From: Corynebacterium tuberculostearicum
GTDB lineage: Bacteria; Actinomycetota; Actinomycetes; Mycobacteriales; Mycobacteriaceae
Assembly (NCBI RefSeq): GCF_030506365.1
Contig: NZ_CP073092.1
Coordinates: forward strand, 1,302,001-1,366,000
DNA length: 64,000 nucleotides
Direction: 5' to 3'
The position numbers and the translations under genes are program-made. Under the pieces are notes generated by a model. The model was not told where the DNA came from. It saw nothing but the letters and a program-made list of their open reading frames with translations, and searched no databases. Shown here piece after piece: positions 35,108 through 44,336 of this stretch (position 1 is its first letter; each line of letters starts with the position of its first letter).

Positions 35108-36169
35108 ATGACTGAAAAGACCCGCGTGGCCGTTATCTATGGCGGCCGTAGCACCGAGCATTCCGTATCCTGCGTATCCGCTGGCGCGATCATGAACCAC
35201 CTCGATCCAGAGAAGTTCGAGGTGGTGCCCATCGGTATTACCCGTGAGGGCACGTGGACGCCCGGCACCACTGAGGGCTTAGAAATTGTCGATGGTGTTA
35301 TGCCCGAGGTCAGCCCAGGTGCGGAACTGACCCTTTCCCTTGATCCCAATGCGAAGGGCCAATTCCATAACGTCACCGACGGCACGCTCTTTGCAGAGGT
35401 CGACGTGGTATTTCCCATTCTGCACGGACCCTTTGGTGAGGACGGTACAGTTCAAGGACTCTTTGAGCTTTCCGGCTTGCCCTATGTAGGCCCAGGGGTC
35501 TTGGCTTCCTCGGTGGGCATGGATAAGGAATTTACCAAGAAGGTGCTGGCGGCCGCAGATCTGCCAGTAGCGCCCGAGGTTATCCTCAAAGGCCGCACCG
35601 AGCTAAGCGAGGAAGAAAAGCAGCGACTAGGCCTGCCCGTGTTTGTTAAACCCGCACGCGGTGGATCGTCCATCGGCGTTTCCAAGGTCACTACCTGGGA
35701 GGAATTCCCCGCAGCCGTCGCCCTGGCGCTAGAAGATGACGAAAAGATCCTGGTGGAGCCGGAAATCGTAGGCAAAGAGGTAGAAATCGGCGTACTTCAC
35801 TATGCCGATGGCACCTTGCTGGCCTCCGTCCCGGCGCTGCTCGCCGGTATCGATGATTCCGACGAGGGCTTTTATGGCTTCGACACCAAGTACCTCGACA
35901 ACGTGGTCACCGCCGAAATCCCTGCACCTTTCGCACCCGAGCTGACCGAAAAGCTACGCGACATGGCAATCCGCGCCTTCGAGGCCCTCAACTGTGAGGG
36001 CCTGTCCCGAGTCGACTTCTTCGTCACCGAGGACTCCGTGTACATCAACGAGATCAATACCCTGCCGGGCTTTACCCCGATCTCCATGTACCCGCAGGTG
36101 CTCGCGGCCTCGGGCGTTGAGTACCCGGCACTGCTCGAGGCGCTTATCGAGCAGGCCCTAGCCAAGTAG
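35108..36169 (+). CDS. ddlA: D-alanine--D-alanine ligase
   Basis: ATP-grasp enzyme that makes D-Ala-D-Ala for peptidoglycan; 353 residues. The N-terminal YGGRSTEHSVSC has the conserved Glu, HGPFGEDGTVQGLFE and GPGVLASSVGMDKEFTK follow, and the ATP and Mg sites read KPARGGSSIGVSKV, RVDFFVTEDSVYINEINTLPG. No ribosome-binding site is obvious; TAAAAT ends 8 nt before the ATG, so it may have its own leaderless transcript in addition to read-through from gpsA. Confidence 0.96.
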   Translation: MTEKTRVAVIYGGRSTEHSVSCVSAGAIMNHLDPEKFEVVPIGITREGTWTPGTTEGLEIVDGVMPEVSPGAELTLSLDPNAKGQFHNVTDGTLFAEVDVVFPILHGPFGEDGTVQGLFELSGLPYVGPGVLASSVGMDKEFTKKVLAAADLPVAPEVILKGRTELSEEEKQRLGLPVFVKPARGGSSIGVSKVTTWEEFPAAVALALEDDEKILVEPEIVGKEVEIGVLHYADGTLLASVPALLAGIDDSDEGFYGFDTKYLDNVVTAEIPAPFAPELTEKLRDMAIRAFEALNCEGLSRVDFFVTEDSVYINEINTLPGFTPISMYPQVLAASGVEYPALLEALIEQALAK

Positions 36170-36186
36170 GCCCAAGCGTGGCCTAC
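36162..36186. terminator. Bidirectional terminator covering two stop codons
   Basis: AAGTAGGCC-7 nt-GGCCTACTT is a perfect 9-bp stem. It contains the ddlA stop TAG on one arm and the stop of the convergent DUF3515 gene on the other. Confidence 0.75.
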
Positions 36187-37082
36187 TTTTCGGTCGTGTG
36201 CTTTGCGAGCACGTCGCCGATTTCCACCAGTGCCGCCTGCGCGGCATCTTGTGGGGCGTGTAGCGCAAGGTAGTCCTCGCGGCCGAGAGCAAACCACGTG
36301 CCCGCGGTCGTGCCATGGGCCAAGGTGGTGTCCTCGAACCACGGAATATCGTTGACCTGTTGGAGCTTGGCTCCGGCGCGATAGTTCTCTGGCTTGGCTA
36401 CGCCGCATCGCGCGACGATGTCTTCGCGGCCTTCGGCGCTCCACACATAGGTATTCTTTTCCTCTACCTTGCGGCGGCTGTATCCCTCAGCCACCGAATC
36501 GGGCAGGGCCTTGTCTACTTCTGCGCACATCTGGTCATTCCCCGCCTTGAGAGCCTTAAGCGGCGCCTCGTGGGCAGTGGCAGGCTTTTCTTCGAGGGAC
36601 GAGAGGGCGTCGTTAAGCTCGCCCGGCTCTGTGTCAGTGGAGGCAGTGACCGCGACAACGGGGAAGCGCTGCGGCGCATACCAAGTGGTGAGGTTGGAGC
36701 CAGGGGTGGCATCGCGCACCTGGAACCACTGTTCGCCTTCTACGTCCTGGGTCTGGGAGTACTCGGTGTACTGGAAAGGCATATCCACGCCACAGCGCAC
36801 GGTGACCTTATCGTCTGAAGTAGCGGCCCAAGCTGCGACACCGGAAGGCACGGGTTCGGCGATATCTGCACGTTGCTTATCCATGACCTGATCTGGAAGG
36901 GCGTCGATAAAGCTGCGGCAGGCTTGCGAGTCTGCCTCCTTAGACTCCACGGGGGAGACCGCCACGGGTGCTTTGGCGACGTTATTGAATACGTATTTTG
37001 CGCCGAAGAGGACCGCCAGAACCATCACTATGGATAACCCAAGTGAAATGAAGATCGCGGTGCGGTTAAATTGGGATGTCAT
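36183..37082 (-). CDS. DUF3515 family exported/membrane-anchored protein
   Basis: 299 residues; function unknown. One N-terminal helix (AIFISLGLSIVMVLAVLFGAKY, part of residues 9-31) probably anchors it, with the rest outside. Two similar halves of about 110 residues each carry CRSFIDALPDQ or CAEVDKALPDS, a VRCGV or ARCGV cysteine, and a WF...TTWYA or WFED..GTWFA stretch, so the protein looks like an internal duplication with paired cysteines. TACTAT lies 8 nt before the ATG. It faces thiL and ddlA, as in other corynebacteria. Confidence 0.85.
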   Translation of the reverse strand: MTSQFNRTAIFISLGLSIVMVLAVLFGAKYVFNNVAKAPVAVSPVESKEADSQACRSFIDALPDQVMDKQRADIAEPVPSGVAAWAATSDDKVTVRCGVDMPFQYTEYSQTQDVEGEQWFQVRDATPGSNLTTWYAPQRFPVVAVTASTDTEPGELNDALSSLEEKPATAHEAPLKALKAGNDQMCAEVDKALPDSVAEGYSRRKVEEKNTYVWSAEGREDIVARCGVAKPENYRAGAKLQQVNDIPWFEDTTLAHGTTAGTWFALGREDYLALHAPQDAAQAALVEIGDVLAKHTTEK

Positions 37083-37110
37083 AAGGGCTCATAGTATCGA
37101 AAGGAAGCCG

Positions 37111-38067
37111 GTGAACTTAACTCAGACTCTCGCAGATGTGGGAGAACGCGCCGCTATCCGGGAAATTACCTCCGTGGCCTCCAGTGGGCTCAATGGAGAC
37201 GATGCCGCGGTTCTGCCCAGTGCGCCGCCGAATTCCCGCACCGTGGCGGCTACCGATTTGATGGTGGAGGGACGTCATTTCCTGCGCGAGTGGTCTACCC
37301 CGCGCGAGATTGGCAAGAAGGCCATCTTGCGCAATTTTGCCGATGTGGAAGCTATGGGTGCCCGCCCGGTTGCCGCCCTCCTTGCAATCGCCGCGCCAGG
37401 CGATACCCCGGTGCCCTTCGTGCGCGGCATTGCCGAGGGAATCGCGGAGCATAGCTCTTTCTATAACGCCGAGTTGGTAGGCGGCGACCTAACGAAGTCC
37501 GATCTCTTGGTCATCAATATCACGGCCGTAGGCTTCCTCGGCGGCAGCCTTCCTGCCTTGACCTTGGACGGGGCGCGGGCAGGCCAGCAGGTAGTAGCGC
37601 ACGGCAAGATCGGCCACTCGGCCGCCGGCTTGGCCTTGTTGGAGCGCTTTGGCCGGAACCTTCCTGCAGGGCATGAGCACCTGCAGCCGCTTATCGACGC
37701 CCACTGTGCCCCCTGGCTCAACCCCGGCCGCGGCGTCATTGCCCGTGCCGCGGGGGTGACCGCAATGACCGATAACTCAGACGGTCTGATTCAAGACTGC
37801 ACGACGATGGCCGAGCACTCCTGCGTGCACATGGACTTGGATCCGCAGGCCTTGCAACCGGAAGAATTGCTGTGCCAGGCCGCGGATCTACTCGGCTGCG
37901 ATCCCTGGGAATGGGTACTCAGCGGCGGCGAAGACCACACCCTCATCGGCACGACCGCAAAGGAAGCCCCCTCCGGATTCCGAAAGATTGGCACCGTAAC
38001 CCGCGGCTGCGGAGTTACGCTGGGAGGCACCACACCGAGCTATCAGAAAGGCTGGCTGAGTTTTTAA
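37111..38067 (+). CDS. thiL: Thiamine-monophosphate kinase ThiL
   Basis: Phosphorylates thiamine monophosphate to the active diphosphate with ATP; 318 residues of the AIR-synthase-related fold. Metal/ATP residues are seen in GDDAAVL near 29, [13 protein letters not shown] near 49, GGDLTKSD near 127 and DNSDGLIQD near 220. GTG 37111 has AAGGAAG 5 nt upstream; the open frame extends to 36973 through the divergent promoter. ung follows 2 nt after the stop. Confidence 0.95.
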   Translation: MNLTQTLADVGERAAIREITSVASSGLNGDDAAVLPSAPPNSRTVAATDLMVEGRHFLREWSTPREIGKKAILRNFADVEAMGARPVAALLAIAAPGDTPVPFVRGIAEGIAEHSSFYNAELVGGDLTKSDLLVINITAVGFLGGSLPALTLDGARAGQQVVAHGKIGHSAAGLALLERFGRNLPAGHEHLQPLIDAHCAPWLNPGRGVIARAAGVTAMTDNSDGLIQDCTTMAEHSCVHMDLDPQALQPEELLCQAADLLGCDPWEWVLSGGEDHTLIGTTAKEAPSGFRKIGTVTRGCGVTLGGTTPSYQKGWLSF

Positions 38068-38069
38068 CC

Positions 38070-38708
38070 ATGCATCCCACTTACCACCCTTCCTGGGAAC
38101 CGGTGCTGGCGCCGGTTGTTGAAAAGCAATGGCCACAGATTTCTCACGCTCTTGAGGGGCAGGACTACTTGCCCCCGGCCGAGGACGTCTGCCGTGCGTT
38201 GCAGATGCCGCTGGATGATGTCCGCGTGCTCATCGTCGGCCAAGACCCTTATCCCACCCCAGGACACGCCATGGGTATGGCCTTCTCGACTCGCCCGGGT
38301 GTGAAACCGCCGCGTTCCTTGGTCAATATTTACCGCGAGCTGCACGATGATCTGGGTATCAACGGCCGGGAGGATGGTGACCTGAGCGCCTGGGCGGACC
38401 AGGGAGTGCTGCTGCTTAACAGAGTGCTTACCGTAGCCCCAGGCCAAGCCGGTTCGCACCGCCGCATCGGTTGGGAAGAGATCACAGAGGCTGCCATTCG
38501 CGCACTCAACCGCAGCCCCATGGTCGCGATTCTCTGGGGCCGGGATGCGCAAGCGTGTGAGCGCTTTCTTCCCGACGTCCCCTGTATCAAGTCCCCACAC
38601 CCCTCACCGCTTTCTGCCAGCCGCGGCTTCTTTGGTTCTCAGCCCTTTTCCCGGGCAAACGCCCTTTTGCGGGACCAAGGCGCACAGGAAATAGACTGGC
38701 GCTTGTAA
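38070..38708 (+). CDS. ung: Uracil-DNA glycosylase Ung
   Basis: Removes uracil from DNA at the start of base excision repair; 212 residues. The catalytic water-activating loop [17 protein letters not shown] (near 58) and the [14 protein letters not shown] leucine loop (near 178) are complete, and LLLNRVLTV is conserved. ATG 38070 lies 2 nt after the thiL stop; earlier in-frame starts would overlap thiL heavily. Confidence 0.96.
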   Translation: MHPTYHPSWEPVLAPVVEKQWPQISHALEGQDYLPPAEDVCRALQMPLDDVRVLIVGQDPYPTPGHAMGMAFSTRPGVKPPRSLVNIYRELHDDLGINGREDGDLSAWADQGVLLLNRVLTVAPGQAGSHRRIGWEEITEAAIRALNRSPMVAILWGRDAQACERFLPDVPCIKSPHPSPLSASRGFFGSQPFSRANALLRDQGAQEIDWRL

Positions 38709-38718
38709 ACTATTGCGC

Positions 38719-40062
38719 ATGTCCTACCCCAGCACGCTGGATTCCCACGGAATGCGCAATTGGGCCACCCGCGCCGTGGGGGAATTAGCCCACCGCCGCG
38801 ATGAGATCAACGCGCTCAATGTCTTTCCCGTACCGGATTCCGATACGGGCTCAAATATGGCGCATACGATGGAGGCAGCGGTAGCGGAGCTGGACAATGG
38901 CGGCGATGTCGCTGACTCCCTTGCGATCGGGGCGGTGCGTGGTGCCCGCGGGAACTCGGGAATGGTGCTGTCTCAGGTTCTGCGCGGCATTGCCGAGTCA
39001 ACTGTGGACTCAGTTATCGACGGTGCTGTCTTTGCCCGCTCCCTGCAGCAGGCCGTGGAGCTGGTGGACCGAGCCATTGTCGAGCCGGTGGAAGGCACAG
39101 TTGTCACGGTCTTGAAGGCAGCAGCTGAGGCCGCCGATGACGCTGAAGCGCACACAGGCGCAACCTTGCACAGTATTGTCAGCGCCGCAATCGCTGCCGC
39201 GGAAGCGGCCCTCGAGCGCACTCCTTCGCAATTGCCAGCCCTGCGCGAGGCAGGAGTAGTGGATGCCGGCGGCGCTGGCCTCGTTATCCTCTTAGAGTCT
39301 CTCCTTGCTGAGATCGAAGGCTCGACCGGGCACACAGGCCTGCCCGAACCGGAGCCGGATACTGAACTGGAAGTGGTCTTTTTCTTCGACGGAGATTTAG
39401 ACACGCTGCAGGTAGCAATTGAACCGTTGGGAGATAGCCTCGTTATCGCTCGGGCCACCGAGGATAGCGCTAATGTACATATCCACTCCCGGCAAGCTGG
39501 CAAGGTCATTGAAACCGCCTTTGGTACAGGAGAGGTAACCAACCTCCACCTGGAGGTGTTGCCTCCTCACGCCGAAGCTGCTTCCGAAGATCCGATTGCT
39601 CGCCGAGTATTTGCTGCCGCACCGGCCGGGCCTATAAGCGATCTTCTGGCATCTGCGGGGGTGAGCGTTGTGTCACCGGATGACCCCATTGCGGCGGAAC
39701 ACGAGGACATCGTCCTTGCTACCGGTTTAAGTTCGGAGACCGGAGCCGGGCGTGTAGTGCCCGCGCAATCGCTAGCTGCGGCTCTGGCGGCGATTTCCGT
39801 CTATGAACCGGATAACCCAGAGACTGGCGCCGTCGTCGCCGCCATGCGTGATGCTGCCAAGTCCATGCGGGTGGCTTACCCGAGCCAGGAAACCCCGCAG
39901 TCAATCATTGCCACTTGCCGCGATCTTTTGGCAGAAGGCGGTGAGCAGGTCACAGTCTTAAGCGCCCTTGACTTGGACCAGGAGGACCTAGCTCAACAGC
40001 TTCGCGTGGACGTTATGGCACTGAAAGTACCGGATATCGCAACCGAAATCGGAGTGGAATAG
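38719..40062 (+). CDS. DAK2 domain protein (FakA/YloV-like)
   Basis: 447 residues. The N-terminal Dhal/DAK2 nucleotide-binding domain has NVFPVPDSDTGSNMAHTM near 36 (Asp Mg ligands) and GARGNSGMVLSQVLRG near 77. The second half corresponds to the FakA C-terminal domain. In Firmicutes this protein is FakA, the fatty-acid kinase that works with FakB, and it lies before recG as here. No FakB/DegV gene is nearby, so the substrate is inferred only. ATG 38719 is favoured: TAAACT ends 7 nt before it. Confidence 0.88.
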   Translation: MSYPSTLDSHGMRNWATRAVGELAHRRDEINALNVFPVPDSDTGSNMAHTMEAAVAELDNGGDVADSLAIGAVRGARGNSGMVLSQVLRGIAESTVDSVIDGAVFARSLQQAVELVDRAIVEPVEGTVVTVLKAAAEAADDAEAHTGATLHSIVSAAIAAAEAALERTPSQLPALREAGVVDAGGAGLVILLESLLAEIEGSTGHTGLPEPEPDTELEVVFFFDGDLDTLQVAIEPLGDSLVIARATEDSANVHIHSRQAGKVIETAFGTGEVTNLHLEVLPPHAEAASEDPIARRVFAAAPAGPISDLLASAGVSVVSPDDPIAAEHEDIVLATGLSSETGAGRVVPAQSLAAALAAISVYEPDNPETGAVVAAMRDAAKSMRVAYPSQETPQSIIATCRDLLAEGGEQVTVLSALDLDQEDLAQQLRVDVMALKVPDIATEIGVE

Positions 40063-40064
40063 CA

Positions 40065-42197
40065 ATGCTCGGCTGGCAGGACAACCGCCCTTTGACAGAG
40101 GTGCTTGCGGCGAAGGACGCCGCGAAGATTACCAAAGCGCTGGGGTATGAGACCTGCGGCGAGCTCTTAGCTCACTATCCGCGAGACTATATCCGCCACA
40201 ACAAGGACGTCGGCCTAGGAGACGCTGCGGAGGGCGATATCGTCACGGTTACCGGAACCATTACCGGATTCACCCGCCATGACTCGGGCAAGACCACCAT
40301 CATCAATGTGCAGCTCGATGGCAGCATCATTGCGACGTTTTTCAATGCCAATTACGTGATGCGGATGTTGCACCGCGGACAGCGCGTCATGATGAGCGGC
40401 AAGCTTAAGTTCTTTCGCAACCAGCCGCAGTTGCAGCAGCCGGACTTTGTAGAGATCGATGCGTTCGGCCGCCCCGATGGCGAACTGGATGATTACCGCC
40501 AGCCGGCGGCCGAATCCGGCAAGAAGCATCGTCCAAAGGCTACCGGCTCGCTGCGGAACCTGTCGCAGTTCGGCAGGCTCGACCAGCTCCTCTTGGAACG
40601 CGAATGGATCCCGGTGTACCCGGCCACGTCCAAGGTGACTTCGTGGTACATCATGGGTGCCATCCACTACGTCTTATCTAAGACCCCGCCGATTGAGGAA
40701 CCGCTGGATTATCAGATGATTATCAGCCTCGATAAGGCAGTGCGGGAAATCCATGAGCCGGGGGAAGCGGGCCCGTACCGTGCGATTCAGCGGCTGAAGT
40801 ACAACGAGGCTCTGTCCATTGGTCTGGTGATGGCATTGCGCCAGCGAGATGCCGAAGCCCGGACCGCTTCTACCATGTCGGCAACCTTAGGCGGCTACCG
40901 CGAAGAATTGCTGAGCCATCTGCCCTTTGATCTGACTGAAGGGCAGCGTCGCGTCATTAGCGAGATCGAAGACGATCTTGCTCGTCCGCTGCCCATGATG
41001 AGATTGCTGCAAGGCGAGGTCGGCTCTGGCAAAACCATGGTGGCCACCTGCGCTATGCTGCAGGCTGTTGACGCAGGAACGCAGGCCGCGCTGTTGGCGC
41101 CTACGGAAGTGCTCGCCTCCCAACACGCTGCCTCCATTGGGACCTCGGTACCCGAAGGGGTCAAGGTGGTACTCCTGACCGGCTCCATGCGTACGGCGGA
41201 CAAGCGGCAGGCTTTATTGGATATTGTTTCCGGCGACGCAGACATCATCATTGGAACGCATGCGATTATCCAAGACACCGTGGAGTTCTTTAACTTGGGA
41301 TTGGTCGTCGTAGATGAGCAACACCGGTTCGGTGTAGAGCAGCGCGATAGCCTGCGGTTAAAGGCACGTGAAGGCCTTAGCCCCCACGTGCTGGTGATGA
41401 CAGCAACACCGATTCCGCGCACCATTGCGATGACCGTCTTTGGCGACCTCGCCGTATCAACGCTGACCGAGCTGCCCGGTGGTCGCAAACCTATTCAGTC
41501 GGCAGTGGTGGCCGAGTGGCGGCCGACCTGGGTGCTACGCGCACTCGAGCGCATACGCGAGGAGGTTGCCCACGGACATCAGGCCTATATCGTTTGCCCG
41601 CGCATTGAAGGCAAAGGCGGAGTTCTAGAGCTTGCACAGCAGCTAGAAAACGGTCCTTTCAAGGGACTGCGGGTAGCCATCTTGCATGGAAAGATGCCCA
41701 ATAAAGACGAGGTAATGACGTCATTTGCTAGGGGAGAGATCGATATCTTGGTCTCTACCACGGTCATTGAGGTGGGCGTGGATGTTCCCAATGCCACGGT
41801 AATGCTCATTCGCGAGTCCGAGCATTTCGGCGTTTCCCAGTTGCACCAGTTGCGCGGGCGCGTGGGACGAGGCGGCAATGCCTCCATCTGCCTTTTGCAC
41901 ACAACGGCAGCCGATAACACTCCGTCTTTCCACCGCATCAATCAAATTGCCCAAACCTCCTCGGGTTTTGAACTAGCCGAGCTTGACTTGCGCCAGCGCC
42001 AGGAGGGAGACATTTTGGGCACCATGCAGTCCGGAACGCACCGCACATTGCGGCTACTGAACTTGGCGGATGACCAAGACATTGTGGAGCGCACCCACAC
42101 GGATGCGCGTGCCATGGTGATGCGCAATCCCGAGTTGGCTGAGGAACTCACACGCAATTTGAGCGAAAGCGAACAGGAATACTTGGAGAAGAACTAA
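40065..42197 (+). CDS. recG: ATP-dependent DNA helicase RecG
   Basis: Branched-DNA helicase that remodels stalled forks and recombination intermediates; 710 residues. N-terminal wedge/OB domain (about 50-140), then the SF2 helicase: Walker A GEVGSGKTMVA, Walker B VVDEQHRFG, motif III ATPIPRT, and motif VI HQLRGRVGRGGNASICLL, given as QLRGRVGRGG. A Glu/Arg-rich C-terminal end is typical. It begins 3 nt after the DAK2 protein stop and belongs to the same operon. Confidence 0.96.
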   Translation: MLGWQDNRPLTEVLAAKDAAKITKALGYETCGELLAHYPRDYIRHNKDVGLGDAAEGDIVTVTGTITGFTRHDSGKTTIINVQLDGSIIATFFNANYVMRMLHRGQRVMMSGKLKFFRNQPQLQQPDFVEIDAFGRPDGELDDYRQPAAESGKKHRPKATGSLRNLSQFGRLDQLLLEREWIPVYPATSKVTSWYIMGAIHYVLSKTPPIEEPLDYQMIISLDKAVREIHEPGEAGPYRAIQRLKYNEALSIGLVMALRQRDAEARTASTMSATLGGYREELLSHLPFDLTEGQRRVISEIEDDLARPLPMMRLLQGEVGSGKTMVATCAMLQAVDAGTQAALLAPTEVLASQHAASIGTSVPEGVKVVLLTGSMRTADKRQALLDIVSGDADIIIGTHAIIQDTVEFFNLGLVVVDEQHRFGVEQRDSLRLKAREGLSPHVLVMTATPIPRTIAMTVFGDLAVSTLTELPGGRKPIQSAVVAEWRPTWVLRALERIREEVAHGHQAYIVCPRIEGKGGVLELAQQLENGPFKGLRVAILHGKMPNKDEVMTSFARGEIDILVSTTVIEVGVDVPNATVMLIRESEHFGVSQLHQLRGRVGRGGNASICLLHTTAADNTPSFHRINQIAQTSSGFELAELDLRQRQEGDILGTMQSGTHRTLRLLNLADDQDIVERTHTDARAMVMRNPELAEELTRNLSESEQEYLEKN

Positions 42198-42216
42198 GAC
42201 GGGTTAACCTAGAAGC

Positions 42217-42429
42217 ATGAAAATTTACGCCCCCTTCGCGGGCATCGTCCGCTGCCATGTGAATGTGGGAGACACCGTTGATACCGGAGCACCTCTTGCG
42301 ACCGTTGAAGCCACGAAGCTCGAGGCTCCCGTAGAAAGCCCGGGACCAGGAAAGGTCCACCGTATTGTGGTCTCTGACTTCAGTGACGTGGTAGGCGGAG
42401 ACCTTTTGATGGAGATTGGAGAAGCATAA
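42217..42429 (+). CDS. Orphan biotin/lipoyl carrier domain
   Basis: A single 70-residue biotinyl domain, with nothing else. The hairpin around the target lysine reads VEATKLEAP, where functional carriers have EAMKMEAP. The Lys is kept, but both flanking Met are replaced (Thr and Leu). The C-terminal VSDFSDVVGGDLLMEI matches the end of actinobacterial pyruvate carboxylase. In mycobacteria the pyruvate carboxylase gene lies in this very position, before rsmD and coaD, so this may be its surviving tail. TAACCT ends 6 nt before the ATG. The stop touches the rsmD start. Confidence 0.8.
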   Translation: MKIYAPFAGIVRCHVNVGDTVDTGAPLATVEATKLEAPVESPGPGKVHRIVVSDFSDVVGGDLLMEIGEA

Positions 42430-43011
42430 ATGACGCGCATTATTTCCGGCGAAGCCCGCGGTCGCACCATTAAAGTGCCAGCAGAAGGAACCCGGCCTAC
42501 CGCAGATCGCGCCCGCGAAGGGCTGTTTTCATCCCTCACTGCACGGTGGGGCTTTGCTGGATCTTCAGTGCTCGACCTTTTTGCCGGCTCTGGTGCCCTA
42601 GGCCTAGAGGCGGCGAGCCGAGGGGCAGAGGAAGCAGTACTGGTGGAATCTTCGGCCGATGCGGTAAAGATCATCCGGCACAACATGGGCGTCGTCAAGC
42701 ATCCCGGCGTGCGCGTGCAAGAGATGAAGGCAGGCACCTACCTGGCTAGTGCCCCGCGCAAGCACTTCGATCTGGTGCTGGCGGACCCGCCCTATGCTTT
42801 TGATGAGGTGGATGCACTCATTGCTGCCATCGAACCAGTGCTTACCGACCGCGCAATGGTAGTAATTGAGCGCCATGTTGATTCCGCGGATACTGTGTGG
42901 CCTGCTGGTTTTGAGCCCACCGGCCAGAAGCTGAAGAAGCGCACCTTTGGTATTGCCCGCATGGATATGGCGGTCTATACCCGCCCCGGCAGCGAGGACG
43001 CCGAAGGCTAA
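42430..43011 (+). CDS. rsmD: 16S rRNA (guanine966-N2)-methyltransferase RsmD
   Basis: Methylates G966 of 16S rRNA with SAM; 193 residues. Family start RIISGEARGRTIKVP, motif I VLDLFAGSGALGLEAASRGA near 40, and the N-methylase motif LADPPYAF near 117 are complete. The ATG immediately follows the stop of the carrier-domain gene (TAAATG), indicating coupling. coaD comes next, a widely conserved pair. Confidence 0.95.
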   Translation: MTRIISGEARGRTIKVPAEGTRPTADRAREGLFSSLTARWGFAGSSVLDLFAGSGALGLEAASRGAEEAVLVESSADAVKIIRHNMGVVKHPGVRVQEMKAGTYLASAPRKHFDLVLADPPYAFDEVDALIAAIEPVLTDRAMVVIERHVDSADTVWPAGFEPTGQKLKKRTFGIARMDMAVYTRPGSEDAEG

Positions 43012-43037
43012 ACCCCTGAAAGGAAAGCGAAAGTAGC

Positions 43038-43511
43038 ATGACTAAGGCCGTCTGCCCTGGATCCTTCGACCCCGTCACCTTGGGTCACGTCGATATCATC
43101 AATCGCGCTAACCAGATGTTCGATGAGGTCACTGTGTTGGTTACCGGTAATCCCGACAAGCCCTCTGGGCTTTTTAGCGTGGAGGAGCGTATGGAACTTA
43201 TCCGCCAGAGCGTGGATTCTTCCATCAAGGTGGATTATTGTTCCGGGCTGTTGGTGGATTACACCACGGAGCATGGGGCAGACGTCCTAGTGAAGGGACT
43301 GCGTAGCTCACTGGATTATGAATATGAGCTGCCCATGGCGCAGATGAATCGGCGCCTTTCGGGAATCGATACTGTCTTCCTACTCACGGACGAGAAGTAC
43401 GGCTATATCAGTTCCTCGCTGTGTAAGCAGGTAGCAAAGTTTGGCGGCGACGTAACGGGTATGTTCCCAGAGCCTGTCGGTCGTGCGGTAAAGGAGAAAT
43501 ACCGGCAGTGA
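43038..43511 (+). CDS. coaD: Phosphopantetheine adenylyltransferase CoaD
   Basis: Fourth step of coenzyme A synthesis: 4'-phosphopantetheine plus ATP gives dephospho-CoA. The 157 residues begin CPGSFDPVTLGHVDII with the T/HxGH nucleotide motif. LVKGLRSSLDYEYELPMAQMN is conserved, as is YGYISSSLCKQVA (the ISSS-type loop). GAAAGGAAAGCG lies upstream of the ATG. The stop overlaps the next GTG as GTGA. Confidence 0.97.
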   Translation: MTKAVCPGSFDPVTLGHVDIINRANQMFDEVTVLVTGNPDKPSGLFSVEERMELIRQSVDSSIKVDYCSGLLVDYTTEHGADVLVKGLRSSLDYEYELPMAQMNRRLSGIDTVFLLTDEKYGYISSSLCKQVAKFGGDVTGMFPEPVGRAVKEKYRQ

Positions 43512-44251
43512 GCCTCGCACTGGTTATTTTCCTCGTCGTTGTCGTTGGTTCGACACTGCAGCGGGTATCCGGAATGGGGCTCGGTCTCATCGGCGGCCCC
43601 ATCCTCATGTTGATCATGGGGCCGGTCGAAGGCATCCTCGTCATTAATGTTCTGGCCTGCATAAATGCGATTCTGACCACCTATTCCGTGCGTGAGAATG
43701 TGAGCTGGAAGAAGTTCGGACTCATAGCCCCAGTCATGGTGATTGGTTCCTTGGCCGCGGCGCTGCTCATTAGGCGTATGGACACGGCAGGGCTCATGAT
43801 CGTAGTGGGCGCTGCGCTTCTGGCCGCACTGGGGGTTGTCACTTTTGGAAAGAAGTTTGTCCCGCCGATGGAGGGCAAAGGCCCTGCCATCTCCGCCGGT
43901 ATTCTCGGCGGCTTTACCAACACCTTGGCCGGCGTGGCCGGCCCGGTTATTACCGTCTACGCCCAAGCGGCAAAGTGGCCCCAACATGTCTACGCCGCCA
44001 CGCTGCAGCCCATTTTTGTTGTAGGCGGATTCTTTTCCGTGATGACCAAGACGCTCACAGGTGCGGCCCACTTTGATGGCTTGCCTTGGGTGATGTGGCC
44101 CGCCGGAGTCTTAGGTATGTTCGTCGGCATTTGGGCCGGCACCCGGATTGCCCAGCGTGTTCCGCGAGAAAAGGCCCGCGTGCTCTCACTGAGCGTTGCC
44201 GGGTTGGGCGCGGCCAGCGCACTGATTCGGGGTATTTTGACGCTTTCGTAG
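43508..44251 (+). CDS. TSUP family permease (TauE/SafE)
   Basis: Integral membrane protein of 247 residues with about eight helices. The two-fold repeat typical of this family is visible in GMGLGLIGGPILMLI near 24 and AGILGGFTNTLAGVAGPVITVY near 134. Members export or import sulfite, sulfoacetate and other small organosulfur or carboxylate anions; the substrate here is not evident. The GTG overlaps the coaD stop by 4 nt. Confidence 0.88.
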   Translation: MSLALVIFLVVVVGSTLQRVSGMGLGLIGGPILMLIMGPVEGILVINVLACINAILTTYSVRENVSWKKFGLIAPVMVIGSLAAALLIRRMDTAGLMIVVGAALLAALGVVTFGKKFVPPMEGKGPAISAGILGGFTNTLAGVAGPVITVYAQAAKWPQHVYAATLQPIFVVGGFFSVMTKTLTGAAHFDGLPWVMWPAGVLGMFVGIWAGTRIAQRVPREKARVLSLSVAGLGAASALIRGILTLS

Positions 44252-44270
44252 ACGAGTCAGCCACGGCAAA

Positions 44271-44307
44271 GCCCGCCGGTCCTCTTCGCGGAAGAGGACC
44301 GGCGGGC
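44271..44307. terminator. Strong hairpin between convergent operons
   Basis: GCCCGCCGGTCCTCTTC-GCG-GAAGAGGACCGGCGGGC is a perfect 17-bp stem. No T-run follows on either strand. Confidence 0.7.
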
Positions 44308-44336
44308 TGAAGGCACTCTGCGGAGTGCTGCGGGAA

